Notes: a model not told the origin generated them from the letters alone. A stretch of 36,005 nt of DNA from an uncultured Collinsella sp. (GCA_900540995.1 UQHO01000019.1:1-36005); one strand, 5' to 3'; positions 24,001 through 32,531 are shown, counted from the first letter of the stretch. A program made the numbers and translations.

Positions 24001-24818
24001 CGCAGGTAGTGGAAGTCGTTGGTGGCGATGACCTTGACGCCTACCTGCTTGGCGATGTCGATGAGCGTGCGGTCCATCTGCTCATCGGTCAGGCCGTTGT
24101 CGGTGGTGATGCCGTGTTCCTGGATCTCGATATAAAAGTCGCCAGGTTCGAAGGTATCACGGAAGGTCTCGGCCCACTTGATGGCGCCCTCCATGTCACC
24201 GCGGTCGATGTATTTGGGAATGATGCCCGCGATGCAGGCGCTGGTGCAGATCATGCCCTTGGCGTGGCGGCGCAGGTTGTCGAGCGTCACGCGGGGCTTG
24301 TAGTAAAAGCCCTGCACGGCTGCCTCGGAGACCGTCTGCATCAGGTTGACGTAGCCCTCCTGGTCCTTGGCCAGAAGGATCATGTGGTAGAGCTCGGGCT
24401 TATGGTCGCGGGCAAGGGTCTCGTCCGGCGTAAAGTAGACCTCGCAGCCAAAGATGGGCTTGATGACCAGGGGCGGCTTGAGCTCGTCGATGTTGCCCTT
24501 CTCGTCCCACATGGCCATGTCCTTCACATACTGGGCATGCTCGCGCGGGTTTTCCTCGGGATCGGGCTCCACCAGCTCGTCGCGGCGATCCTTTTCCAAG
24601 AAGGCCTTGTCGTGGCTCCAGGTTTTGTACTCGGGCGTGTTGTGGTTGACGGCGTCGCAGGCCAGCGCCAGGTCGGGCACGCCATACATGTAGCCGTGGT
24701 CGGTAATGGCGACGGCGGGCATGCCCAGCTCTACGGCACGGTTGACCATATCCTGGATACGGGTTGCGCCGTCGAGCATGGAGAAAACGGTGTGGTTGTG
24801 CAGATGGACGAATGCCAT
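21015..24818 (-). CDS. dnaE: DNA polymerase III alpha subunit
   Basis: A 1267-residue replicative polymerase. The ATG at 24818 follows GGAG by eight bases. The N-terminal PHP domain (1-280) starts FVHLHNHTVFSMLDG and keeps many metal-type ligands: HxH, ITDHGYMYG, FGCEVYF, YHMILLAKD, EHG and TNDFHYL. The polymerase core holds GVGPGRGSAAGAIVAYAM and PDIDMDFDDERR (about 465-476), with the catalytic aspartates. YKHVVALIALYRPGPLG and FNKSHSAGYAILVMQTAWLK follow. The C-terminal end holds helix-hairpin-helix repeats (IRGVGTGVAQAI), an OB fold (KALWWAGMVSSV, GIVQLEDMEGEATVVVFP) and a final domain. The DnaE1 type is essential for replication in this kind of bacterium. The family assignment is secure. 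Confidence 0.98.
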   Translation of the reverse strand: MAFVHLHNHTVFSMLDGATRIQDMVNRAVELGMPAVAITDHGYMYGVPDLALACDAVNHNTPEYKTWSHDKAFLEKDRRDELVEPDPEENPREHAQYVKDMAMWDEKGNIDELKPPLVIKPIFGCEVYFTPDETLARDHKPELYHMILLAKDQEGYVNLMQTVSEAAVQGFYYKPRVTLDNLRRHAKGMICTSACIAGIIPKYIDRGDMEGAIKWAETFRDTFEPGDFYIEIQEHGITTDNGLTDEQMDRTLIDIAKQVGVKVIATNDFHYLRREDAPVQDVIMCIGMNAKVDDPNRMRMTGSEFYMKTEEEMRAMFPYCPEACDNTLEIADKCYVELDWDSIILPRFPLLDPGETHESQFRRECEKGLRQHYGDDWATREIGGVNIKERFEYEYKVICDKGFAAYFLIVAEYVQWAKDNGIGVGPGRGSAAGAIVAYAMNITAFDPLENGLMFERFLSPQRTEMPDIDMDFDDERRLEVVEHVRQLYGPEKVTHVITYSTIKAKQAINDAARVLDYPVYMGQRLSKMVSSDPKVKLKQVLEKQPGKEDLFNPDFAEAYKKDDDARRIIDTALSIEGLTRGEGVHACAVLICRDPVNEHVPTKLDTKGGVEITQYEGHTVADMGLLKMDFLGLRTLTVISKAKANIKKNFGIDIKEEEIPFDDPEIFKLMGSGHTAGVFQVESAGMTATIKNMKPTEYKHVVALIALYRPGPLGAGMVSSYINRMNGKEPAVSYDDRLDDILGETYGTMVYQEQVMLISVEMCGFSKGESDSRIRKPVAKKKIKLLTSTVLHWEDGSDETTYDHWMNGAIKNNYTREVAQKIWDDVLEFASYAFNKSHSAGYAILVMQTAWLKAHYPHEYMAAVLTSYTGKTDKIVHYVSACRHDGIPVLSPDVNESGTEFTATKEGVRFGLAGIRGVGTGVAQAIIAEREAGGPFKTLHDFVERVDSSQANRRVIESLIKAGAFDSTGYPRRQMMHFVDKNNPENIIDAAVKRQKDRASGQTSFFDMFGDVEGSGFEVSVPDPDGQEWDRHLKLSQEKEVLGIYVSDHPLRPFEYALAKARDFSFSQIDTGYEVQNPTGGTINQEIPEGKALWWAGMVSSVSKRVTKNGDPMGIVQLEDMEGEATVVVFPKTYKEAEGYLYGEVDPETGAQLSDAFVRIKGKLERSDRGDQIIAQEIVPLELNEENNKPKVFEVMVPNSRFSQGNMARLATVLTANPGGDRVEIFIEQVDGRVLRAEVPAKVNARSIPLLAEAKAIVGNQGRVTVI

Positions 24819-24919
24819 GTGATGAGCTCCGATGCGGGTTCGTGTTCTGACTGAACGATTTTACCGCACGGCGCGGACGGCACCCGAACCTAGCCAAACC
24901 CACACGGCTCCTCTTGCAG

Positions 24920-24982
24920 TTGCGGTGAAATGCGGACTGTTTGGCGGCTTTTTTGGCCAAAACAGTCCGTATTCCACCGCAA
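24920..24982. repeat. Imperfect inverted repeat, family B copy 1
   Basis: The left arm 24920-24945 and the right arm 24956-24982 pair with two mismatches and one insertion over about 27 bases. The tips read TTGCGGTGAAAT and ATTCCACCGCAA. It lies between the addA stop (24995) and the dnaE promoter region. The tip sequence AGTTGCGGTGAAA recurs at 35956, indicating a dispersed family. A terminator role for addA is possible, but the external T-run is missing. Confidence 0.8.
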
Positions 24983-24994
24983 GTTATCTGAGGA

Positions 24995-27900
24995 CTAGAG
25001 GTTGTAGGTGACCACCTGAGGCTCGGCGGGTTCGACGAAGATGGTTGGATTCGCCTGCTCCACGCGAACGAACTTGACGGTCACGGCCCCAAAGCCCGCC
25101 TTGTGCAGAACGTCGGCGTAAACGCGCGCCTGCAAGGCGTGTTTCTCGAGCAGCTGCTCCGGCGTCTCGTCCGGCGTGCCACCCGTCTTGTAGTCGATGA
25201 CCAGTGCGCACGACGGATCGACCGGGTCGGTGGCCAGTGCATCGATGGCGCCCTCGGCATATGCACCGTAGCGGACAATGTCCTCGTCTTCGCAACCCAG
25301 CGAGAAGAACGGTACCTCGGCACGAACGCACGGCCAGGCAAGCAGCTCGGCACGGACCGCCGACTTGAGCCAGCGATTCAGGGCGACATCGAAGCGCTCG
25401 CGCTGCTCCGGCGTCAGGCGCCATAGACGCGCCAGTGCATCGGCGCGCGCAGCGGGCAACGCATCGGCACCCATCTCGATGAGCCACTGGCAGGCGGCGT
25501 GGAAGGCCGAGCCCAGCGCCATGGGGTTGCCGGCGGACTCGACAGCAGCCACGTCTGCATCGACCATCTCCGAGCCATCCGACTCCGCATCATCGCCGGA
25601 CTCGTCCATGGGAACACGCGCCTCGGCGGCACGGTCTTCTTTCTCGGCATGGAGCGCCGCGGCGATTGACGAGTAGCTATACGAGTCACGCGCCGGGAAC
25701 GGACAGATGCCCATGCGCACGCCCACTGCCTGGGGATACACAAGCTCAAACGAATCGGGCTTGGGGTCGGCAGGACCGGGCGCAGTTGAGTGCGCAGCAT
25801 TATCGGCGACATCGGCATCGCCACGAACAAGCCTGCCCTCGGCGTCCAGCGAAGCGTTGGCCTCAAACCCCTGCTCGCCAAACGTAAAGTCCGACAGCGA
25901 GATGAGCTCGTAGTCGCCCGGCTTGGAGTTGTCGAACACCAAACGGTCGCTATCGAGCTGCGGCATGTCCAGACTGTCGGTCGGCAGGATGCGGCGAAGC
26001 ACGTCGTAGGTCAGATCGGTCTCGACATCGAAGGTCGGCGCCGTCACCTTGCCGCGGCTCACGCCGGCATCCATCGCCAGAATGACCAACTCGCGCGCTC
26101 GCGTCATGGCGACATAGAGCAGACGAGCCCGCTCCTCGAGCGAAAGCTGCAGGTCGTCGTTACGCAGGCGGGCAAATGCCTCGGCGGGAGAACCCGTCGC
26201 GCAGACGTCCTCCATGAGCTCTGGCGGCAGCCACAGCGACGTGCCCTTGCCCTTAAACGCGTGTTCAAACTGCTTTTTGACGTCATCGCCCTTCACGAAG
26301 GTCCCGTCGGCAAGCTTAACGCCATCGAAGCGCGCCGGCAGCGCCACGACTTGCGCCCCACCGTCGACGCGACCCATCTGTGCCGCACCCGAGGACTTGC
26401 GCACGCCAAAACACTCGGCAACCGCTACGACCGGATACTCCAGACCCTTGGACGCATGCACGGTCATGATGCGCACCGCGCCGTCGCCCTCCTCGTTGAG
26501 GGCGCCCGGGGCCTCCTTGCCCGACAAGAAGCGGTCGAAGGCCAGCGCGATGGAACGCGGCGAGTTGCCGAACTCGGCCTCCTCCTCGGCCACGGCGTCG
26601 AGCGCCTTGAGCACGTTGGCGGCGATGGCCTTGCCCTCGGGGCCGCGCTGCGCCAGGCGCACGAACCAGCCGGAGGCATTGACCGCGTCGCGCGCGATGG
26701 CGGCGAACGAATCACGCCCCACGCGACGCAGTGCGTAGCGCAGCACCTCGCGGGCACGCGTCACAAGCGGCAAGCCCTGCAAGCCCGGCACATCGGAATC
26801 GCTCATGATGCCCATGTCGATATTCCGGCGCGAGGTCTCCCCCGTCTCGCCATCGAGCTTGGTCGCCAGCGCCAGGAACTCCTGGGCGCCGAGCGCAAAC
26901 ATCGGCGAGGCGAGCAGCGGCATAAGGCCCTGCGCCGTATCGGCCGGATTGGCGAGCGCGCAGACCAGGGCACGCACCGTCTGCACCTCGGCTGCCTGGG
27001 CAAAGACCGAGCCGCCTGCGATGACGCAGTCGAGCCCCTGATCGCGGAAGGCCTGGGCGTAGACATCGGCGTTGGTCATGCGGCCCAGCAGCAGTACCAT
27101 GCCGCCCTGGGGCTGGCCGGCATCGGCAAGCGCGCGGAAGCGCTCGGCGATCGCGCGGGCCTTGGCCTGTGTGCGCTCCTGCATACTGCCGCCGGCAACA
27201 AAGAGGGCCTGGCGGCGCGAGGCGTCCGCCACCAGCGTGTCCTTGCGGCCGTCGCTCGCCTCAAGATCCAAAAAGCTCTGCATCAGGCCGCCGTCATCGC
27301 CGTCGAAGACGCGTGCCACGTAACGCAGCACCTCGTCATGGCTGCGGAAGTTGCGCACGAGTTTGACGAGTTCGCCGGCAGGGGCATCGGCCACGGCAGT
27401 CGCCTCGGGCGCGGCAGACGAGCCCACCTTGCGCTCCTGACGACGGAACACCTCGACCTCGGCGCCACGGAAGCGATAGATGGACTGCTGCGCATCGCCC
27501 ACGGTGCACAGCGCGCGCTCCCCCGCACCCGTCAGGTAGCGTATCAGATCGACCTGCATCTGGTCGGTATCCTGAAACTCATCGATCATGACCATCTTAA
27601 AGCGGCCCTCGTACGCAGCACGGATGGCAGGGTAATCGCGCAGGGCCTCGTAGGCCATACGCAGCAGGTCGTTATTATCGAGGGCGGACTGGGCAGCCTT
27701 CAGCGCGCGATACTCAGCCTCCACGGAACGGGCCAGGCCCACCAGCGCATCGAGCGCCGGGCCACCGCAGGCAAGCACGATATTGATAAACGCATCGGCG
27801 GCCTCGGCCTTGAGCAGCTCGACCTGCTCCTTAGGGAATGCCTTGCTCGCGCGCGGCATGGTGCACGACATCATGAGTCGCGCTGCATCGGCCATGGTCT

Positions 27901-28621
27901 TGCCGCTCGCCTCGAACGCGTCAATGGCGTCGAGTGCCATCTGCGCCTTCTCGGTCGCGGCCTTGCTTGCGCCCAGCGCCGCGCGATAGGCATCGGCGAG
28001 TGCCGAGGTATCGGCCTGCCCGCGCGCCACGCACACGTCGTCCATACCGCCCGGCAACTGGCTCGACAGCTCCAGCAGGTCGCGCACCAGGCCCTTGATG
28101 GTCGCGCCAGCGCCAAAGGAACCGCCCTCGCCCGCCATGGGATACCAGGCATAGAGGGCCTTGAGCGATGCCGCGAGCTCGGGGGCGGCATCGGGCGCCG
28201 TCGCGCGGGCCAACACATGCTCAACAGCCTGGTCCATAAGCTCGTCGGTATCGGTGAGCACCGTGAACTCGGGGTCGATGCCCAGCTCCAGCGCATGCGC
28301 GCGCAGGATACGCGAGCACATGCCGTGAATGGTCGAGATCCACGCGTCGTCGACGGTCAGTGCTTCCTCGTCCATGCCCTCGTCGATAAGCGCACGGCGC
28401 ACGCGGTCACGGATCTCGGCCGCGGCATCTTTGGTAAAGGTAATGGCGAGCACCTGGTCAAGATGTTCAACGAACGGACCGGATTCAGGCGAGAGCGCGT
28501 AGACGATGCGACGCGTGAGGGTAAAGGTCTTGCCCGAACCGGCGCCCGCCGAGACAAACAGCGGACGGTCGAGCGTTTTGACAATCTGCAGCTGTTGCGG
28601 CATCAAAGTCGAAAGATCCAT
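24995..28621 (-). CDS. addA: ATP-dependent helicase/nuclease subunit AddA
   Basis: A 1208-residue UvrD-like helicase with a C-terminal RecB-type nuclease, working with AddB to process double-strand breaks for RecA. Walker A is SAGAGSGKTFTL (about 24-35). Other helicase motifs seen are VLAITFTKDAAAEIRDR, ISTIHGMCSRILRAHALELG, MIDEFQDTDQMQ, TVGDAQQSIYRFRGAE and MTVHASKGLEYPVVAVAE. The nuclease has LVIDYKTGG at about 1137-1145, with KHALQARVYADVL as the following helix. A short acidic insert (about 970-1050) precedes it. The start at ATG 28621 follows AAGGAGGG, which lies inside the addB end: only three bases separate the addB stop and this ATG, so translation is coupled. Confidence 0.95.
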   Translation of the reverse strand: MDLSTLMPQQLQIVKTLDRPLFVSAGAGSGKTFTLTRRIVYALSPESGPFVEHLDQVLAITFTKDAAAEIRDRVRRALIDEGMDEEALTVDDAWISTIHGMCSRILRAHALELGIDPEFTVLTDTDELMDQAVEHVLARATAPDAAPELAASLKALYAWYPMAGEGGSFGAGATIKGLVRDLLELSSQLPGGMDDVCVARGQADTSALADAYRAALGASKAATEKAQMALDAIDAFEASGKTMADAARLMMSCTMPRASKAFPKEQVELLKAEAADAFINIVLACGGPALDALVGLARSVEAEYRALKAAQSALDNNDLLRMAYEALRDYPAIRAAYEGRFKMVMIDEFQDTDQMQVDLIRYLTGAGERALCTVGDAQQSIYRFRGAEVEVFRRQERKVGSSAAPEATAVADAPAGELVKLVRNFRSHDEVLRYVARVFDGDDGGLMQSFLDLEASDGRKDTLVADASRRQALFVAGGSMQERTQAKARAIAERFRALADAGQPQGGMVLLLGRMTNADVYAQAFRDQGLDCVIAGGSVFAQAAEVQTVRALVCALANPADTAQGLMPLLASPMFALGAQEFLALATKLDGETGETSRRNIDMGIMSDSDVPGLQGLPLVTRAREVLRYALRRVGRDSFAAIARDAVNASGWFVRLAQRGPEGKAIAANVLKALDAVAEEEAEFGNSPRSIALAFDRFLSGKEAPGALNEEGDGAVRIMTVHASKGLEYPVVAVAECFGVRKSSGAAQMGRVDGGAQVVALPARFDGVKLADGTFVKGDDVKKQFEHAFKGKGTSLWLPPELMEDVCATGSPAEAFARLRNDDLQLSLEERARLLYVAMTRARELVILAMDAGVSRGKVTAPTFDVETDLTYDVLRRILPTDSLDMPQLDSDRLVFDNSKPGDYELISLSDFTFGEQGFEANASLDAEGRLVRGDADVADNAAHSTAPGPADPKPDSFELVYPQAVGVRMGICPFPARDSYSYSSIAAALHAEKEDRAAEARVPMDESGDDAESDGSEMVDADVAAVESAGNPMALGSAFHAACQWLIEMGADALPAARADALARLWRLTPEQRERFDVALNRWLKSAVRAELLAWPCVRAEVPFFSLGCEDEDIVRYGAYAEGAIDALATDPVDPSCALVIDYKTGGTPDETPEQLLEKHALQARVYADVLHKAGFGAVTVKFVRVEQANPTIFVEPAEPQVVTYNL

Positions 28622-28624
28622 GGT

Positions 28625-31600
28625 CTACACGTCCCTCCTTACAAACGTTCCTTCGTGGTTATACGAGCAGCGCGCATGCGCGGCCTGAGCCGACGTCGGG
28701 TCGACGGCGGCAACGTTGCCTGCCTCGAGCTCGCGCAGGCGCTCGGCGATGCCGGCCTCAACGCGATCGAGCAGGGCGTCGAAGTCCATGCTGCCACCCT
28801 CGCCGGGGAAACCTTTCTTAAGGCCCGGGATGCGACCGTCGCCGCGCTCTTCCTCGAGCAGCTCGGCGCTCGCGGCACCGCGCAACGCCGGCTTGCCGCC
28901 CTTGGTCGAAAAGTAGAGCGCCGCGCGGGTGTCCAAATCCAGCGCCCGGCGCATGGCCTGGGCGTAGATGAGCGTTTGGGTATGTGGTGGCAACCAGCGC
29001 GGATCGTCGATGGGCGCCGTGCCCGATTCCTCGTCGCGCACCGTGGGGTCGGCGAGCTTAAACTCCTCAACGCCCGTGCGATGCTTGTAGTCGATCACCA
29101 CGGCACGATTCTCGGCGTCCACGTCCACGCGGTCGATGCGCCCGCCAAGCGGCCAACCGGCATACTCGACCTTGAGCTCGTTGAAGGCGAACTCCAGGTA
29201 GCGCGGGGCAAAGGGGGCAAGTGCCTCGGACTCGTAGGCAAGCACACCCTCCAGCTGCGGCAAGATCTCGGCCACCTGGCGTTCCTCCACCGCAGAGAGC
29301 GGCACCAGCGGGCCCTCCGTGCCGCGCTTGCCGGCGTGCTCGGCCAACGTCTCGTCAAAGACCTCGTGCAGCAGCTCCTGTGCGCGCGGCAGATTCTCGG
29401 GCGTCACGCGCTCCATGCCCTCTTGGGGCAGACGGGCATGCAGATGCTCCAGCACGTCGTGGACAAAGTTGCCCTTTTCCATGTTGCCAAAGCCCGCGTC
29501 GATCGACTGGGGCTTCACGCGGTACGAGACGAACCAGCATAGCGGGCAGGTCGAATAGGCCTCGATCTGCGAGGCGGACGTCAGACGCGGCACGAGCGGC
29601 GCGTCCTCACCCTCGCCATCGCGACGGCGCAGGACCAAATACGGCACGGCCTCGGCACTCAGATGCTGAGGGGCTTCACAGGTCACGCGCTCGCGCTTGA
29701 AGCCTTCACCTGCCGCGGGATCAAAGTCGGCGATGATATCGCCCTCGCCCACGCGCATGGGCTTGGCAGCGCCAGCGGCCTCGGCATGTGCCCACAGCTC
29801 GGTCCATACGGCTGCCGGGTAGCACTCGCGTGCCTGGCGATCGTGCGTCACACGGGCGAGCGCGACCGGACCGCTCGCCGCCTGCATCGCACGGCCAAAG
29901 CGCACGCGCAGCAGGGCAGCGGGCTCCAAAGACACGCCGTCGCGGCGCAGCTCGGCTGTCAACGTGGCAAGCGGGCCCTCTTCGTGCGAAAGCGGATAGC
30001 TGTCCAGGTCGACATCGGCAAACAGCACGGCATCGTAGCTGCCAGGGCGAAGAACCGACGCATCGGCAAGCGACGCGAAGCGCACTTGTGCTCGTGGTGT
30101 GCGATCGACCTCATAGGTCTCGTAATCGTAGGCGGTACTGCGCTTGTCCACCTTGGTTCGAACGCCGTCGAGAACCGGCACGGTCGCGGCCTGCGACACG
30201 TCGAGCGCGCGAGCATCGTTCATAAGGATGTCGATGGCATGGCGCAGCAAAGCCGTCTCTGCCTGGCGACGGGCCTGGCCGTCAAGGCCGCCTAGAGCGC
30301 GATCGGGCAACGCCTCGGCAACGGCAAGCATGGCCTTAAGCGCCGTCACGGGCTTGTCACGCCACAGCGCCTGGAACACGTCCGAGACCACACACGGTAC
30401 GTTCTTAAACCAGTTATCGTCGCTCGTCGCCTTGCGCGCGCCCCTCACCTGGCCCTGAACGCTCTGCAGCAGGCTCTTGACGCCCGCGGTAGTCTTGCTG
30501 CGCGAGAGACGCATATTCTTATCGAAGGTACGGGCATTGACGGCATCAGCGCCCGAAAGCGGACTGTAGATCCAGTCGGTAAGCTCCGGCGCGGGCCACC
30601 ACTCAGTCTTGGAAGCGGTGCCCTCGTCGGCGGCTTTCATACGCTCGATCAGGTTGGCGAGCGCCGTAAACTGCCTGCCCGCGATGGACTGGGAAAACGC
30701 CGTGAACTCAGTCGTCTCGGCCGCAATGTGACGCGCCGCCAAACGGGCGGCGAGCTCGCCGAACAGCTGGGGTGCCCGGGCAGAAACGACGAGCACGCGC
30801 ACGGGGTCGGCGGGCGTTGCAGTAGCTTTATCGGCCTTGGACTCCTTGTGCGCTTTCACCAACTTATCGATGGCGTCCGCATAGACATGAGCACGGGCAT
30901 GGGGGCCGGCGACCTCAATAAAGGCAGGCTGAGCGGCGGCCCCGCAAGCGACATCAGACGCGACGGCGTCCTCCCCCAGCGGCGCGATCTCAAACAGCAC
31001 ACCGCGGGCATCAAATGCCGTGGCAAGCTCCTCGCGCATCGCCGCCTGCTCGCGGGCAAGCAGCACGACGACCTCTCCCCCATTGTTCGCCACGGCAGAC
31101 AGCAGCTCGAGTAGACCGTGCGTAAACGACGTGGTACCGCGCACGCATACGGCGCGGGCGCACGCCGGCAGGCTATCGGCCAGGGCACCGGCCATAATGT
31201 CGGCCGACCTGCAGCCCTCGACCATATCTCGACGGTCCAAACCGCCCGCGTAGGCACGCAAAAGCTCAAACACACGAGCCTCGGCATCGCTTTTTGGCTC
31301 AGGCTGGCAATTGTTGCCACCGCATCGCTCGGCCGTCGTCCCCGCCACACCCGGCAGCACATCGCGGGCCATGCGTGCGAGCATGCGCACCGTGCCCTGG
31401 CTACGCGAAAGCGGCTGCAGGTCGGCATCGTCGCGGCGGGCAATCATATCCGAAAACAGCATCTGACGTTGCAGGTTGTCGACGAAACCGCGCCCGTCGC
31501 CCAAAAGCTCCCAAAGCGAGCGAAGCCACGATGCGGGTGTCTTGTAGTCGATACCCAGCGAAATGCCGGCTTCCGCCGCATCATGACGGCACAGATCGAG

Positions 31601-31723
31601 CTCGGCAAACGTTGGTGCCAGCAACACGGCACGCCCGTGACGGGCAATAAGGTCGGCAAGCAGCGCCGACTCGGCATCGCTCAAATCCGTGCCGGCATTG
31701 GTGGTATAGATTCGAACAGGCAT
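28625..31723 (-). CDS. addB: AddB-like PD-(D/E)XK nuclease subunit
   Basis: A 1032-residue partner of AddA. The ATG at 31723 has a GGAGG very close (three bases). The inactivated helicase-like half has the AddB-type layout (AVLLAPTFAELDLCR, SLWELLGDGRGFVDN), and its nuclease half has SASQIEAYSTCPLCWFVSY near 725, GGRIDRVDVDAENRAVVIDYKHRTG (about 860-885) and TLIYAQAMRRALDL, so the D...D-x-K centre is intact. Two usual AddB marks are absent. The first residues read MPVRIYTTNAGTDLSDAE, with no Walker A GxxGxGK(T/S). The C-terminal C-x2-C-x5-C cluster is reduced to one Cys (ARCSYNHEGTF), so the iron-sulfur staple is probably lost. Its location directly before addA supports the AddB assignment despite divergence. 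Confidence 0.87.
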   Translation of the reverse strand: MPVRIYTTNAGTDLSDAESALLADLIARHGRAVLLAPTFAELDLCRHDAAEAGISLGIDYKTPASWLRSLWELLGDGRGFVDNLQRQMLFSDMIARRDDADLQPLSRSQGTVRMLARMARDVLPGVAGTTAERCGGNNCQPEPKSDAEARVFELLRAYAGGLDRRDMVEGCRSADIMAGALADSLPACARAVCVRGTTSFTHGLLELLSAVANNGGEVVVLLAREQAAMREELATAFDARGVLFEIAPLGEDAVASDVACGAAAQPAFIEVAGPHARAHVYADAIDKLVKAHKESKADKATATPADPVRVLVVSARAPQLFGELAARLAARHIAAETTEFTAFSQSIAGRQFTALANLIERMKAADEGTASKTEWWPAPELTDWIYSPLSGADAVNARTFDKNMRLSRSKTTAGVKSLLQSVQGQVRGARKATSDDNWFKNVPCVVSDVFQALWRDKPVTALKAMLAVAEALPDRALGGLDGQARRQAETALLRHAIDILMNDARALDVSQAATVPVLDGVRTKVDKRSTAYDYETYEVDRTPRAQVRFASLADASVLRPGSYDAVLFADVDLDSYPLSHEEGPLATLTAELRRDGVSLEPAALLRVRFGRAMQAASGPVALARVTHDRQARECYPAAVWTELWAHAEAAGAAKPMRVGEGDIIADFDPAAGEGFKRERVTCEAPQHLSAEAVPYLVLRRRDGEGEDAPLVPRLTSASQIEAYSTCPLCWFVSYRVKPQSIDAGFGNMEKGNFVHDVLEHLHARLPQEGMERVTPENLPRAQELLHEVFDETLAEHAGKRGTEGPLVPLSAVEERQVAEILPQLEGVLAYESEALAPFAPRYLEFAFNELKVEYAGWPLGGRIDRVDVDAENRAVVIDYKHRTGVEEFKLADPTVRDEESGTAPIDDPRWLPPHTQTLIYAQAMRRALDLDTRAALYFSTKGGKPALRGAASAELLEEERGDGRIPGLKKGFPGEGGSMDFDALLDRVEAGIAERLRELEAGNVAAVDPTSAQAAHARCSYNHEGTFVRRDV

Positions 31724-31747
31724 GGTCCTCCGCTCAAACCGTTCGCA

Positions 31748-31777
31748 ATAATCAATGCATCCATCCTACCCGCCCAA
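31748..31777 (-). promoter_or_regulatory. Possible addBA promoter
   Basis: Minus strand TTGGGC (31777-31772) and GATTAT (31753-31748) with 18 bases between, ending 24 bases before the addB start. No GAAC-N4-GTTC box was found here. The match is weak. Confidence 0.33.
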
Positions 31778-31855
31778 GCGGACACATTGCCACCGCAGTT
31801 CCATCTTTTGGTACAAAGCAACCTGAACCCAACGCACCAGCCGATTGCAGGCATA

Positions 31856-31881
31856 TAAAAACCGCCCCCGGAGGGACGGTT
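31856..31881 (-). terminator. Rho-independent terminator after the yerC-like gene
   Basis: Minus strand AACCGTCCC (31881-31873) pairs with GGGGCGGTT (31868-31860; one T-G pair) around TCCG, followed by TTTT. It lies 27 bases after the stop of the small regulator gene. Confidence 0.82.
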
Positions 31882-31907
31882 CTTCGTAATTCAATGTTAT
31901 CGCTGGC

Positions 31908-32207
31908 CTACTCGCCATCCTCCAACTTAATGAGGATCTTGCGGTAGCCACCGTACTCGCCGTTCAGCGCCTTTGAAACGCGGCTCACCGTGGTGGACGA
32001 AGCGCCGGTACGGGCCTGAACCTCAACATAAGGCTCGCCCTCGTCCAAATAGCGCGCAACCTGCAAACGCTGAGAAAGGTCGCAAATCTCGCGCGGCGTG
32101 CAGATATCGGTCAAAAACGCTTGGATATCCTTCTCGTCGTCCAAAAGGCTAAATGCGTGGACCAGCTGCTTGACATCAGGCTTGTCAAACATGTTCTCGA
32201 TATTCAT
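31908..32207 (-). CDS. YerC/YecD family TrpR-related regulator
   Basis: A 99-residue protein starting at ATG 32207 (ribosome site GGCGGTGA). The helix-turn-helix of the TrpR-like superfamily is clear: TPREICDLSQRLQVARYLDEGEPYVEVQARTGASSTTVSRVSKALN, with the recognition helix in ASSTTVSRVSKAL. The start KQLVHAFSLLDDEKDIQAFLTDIC is typical of the YerC/YecD group, found in many Firmicutes and actinobacteria. It is a probable DNA-binding repressor in the cytoplasm; ligand and targets are not known. The adjacent genes (a repair operon before it, a membrane protein after) do not tell which pathway it controls. It is a single gene with a structured leader and its own terminator. Confidence 0.93.
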   Translation of the reverse strand: MNIENMFDKPDVKQLVHAFSLLDDEKDIQAFLTDICTPREICDLSQRLQVARYLDEGEPYVEVQARTGASSTTVSRVSKALNGEYGGYRKILIKLEDGE

Positions 32208-32531
32208 CGATCACCGCCAAACCCGCCATAAGGCATCGAAGTTGATACTGACATCGGGCATCGTTCGCCCGTAATATGCAATAAAACTATGCATGGGCTA
32301 TTTGCCCGTAGCAGTGTAGCACACCACCAAACTAAAGCGACAAGACTCTCTGCCAGCGGCACGTTTTTCAGGACGAACGCCGTTTAGAAACCGAATGCGC
32401 ACGTAAGCTCCACGAATATTTGAGACAATGGGCGCCCAAACACCGCGGCGCGCCCGCGCAACCATCCAAGTCGCCGCCGCAAGCCGCTTCACGCGACGCC
32501 AGCAACCCCGGCGCAAGAAAGGATTCACGCC
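32208..32531. other. Divergent intergenic region with structured leader
   Basis: This 324-base region holds the minus-strand promoter and about 100-base leader of the yerC-like gene. The leader has three short inverted repeats (32255-32271 CGGGC/GCCCG; 32276-32294 ATGCA/TGCAT; 32295-32307 GGGC/GCCC). The remainder leads to the plus-strand membrane protein; its promoter may include GACAAT near 32424. No further gene was seen. Confidence 0.45.
32313..32321 (-). promoter_or_regulatory. Possible extended -10 promoter of the yerC-like gene
   Basis: The minus strand reads TGCTACACT (32321-32313), an extended -10 (TG-n-TAnnnT) like the one before mnmA. No good -35 was found. Transcription would begin near 32306. 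Confidence 0.42.

Noticed and set aside
23187..24854. Long plus-strand frame opposite dnaE (and another at 21672-23099)
   Set aside because: Antisense to an unmistakable DNA polymerase gene; composition is Val/Leu/Asp-rich antisense protein with no domain.
24844..24862. GTTC/GAAC half-sites before dnaE that looked like an SOS box
   Set aside because: The halves are in the order GTTC...GAAC, the reverse of the GAAC-N4-GTTC site, with five bases between them.
25790..29542. 1250-codon open frame on the plus strand across addA and addB
   Set aside because: It lies antisense to two well-supported genes, spans their junction, has no family motif, and is explained by GC-rich codon bias that removes stop codons from the opposite strand.
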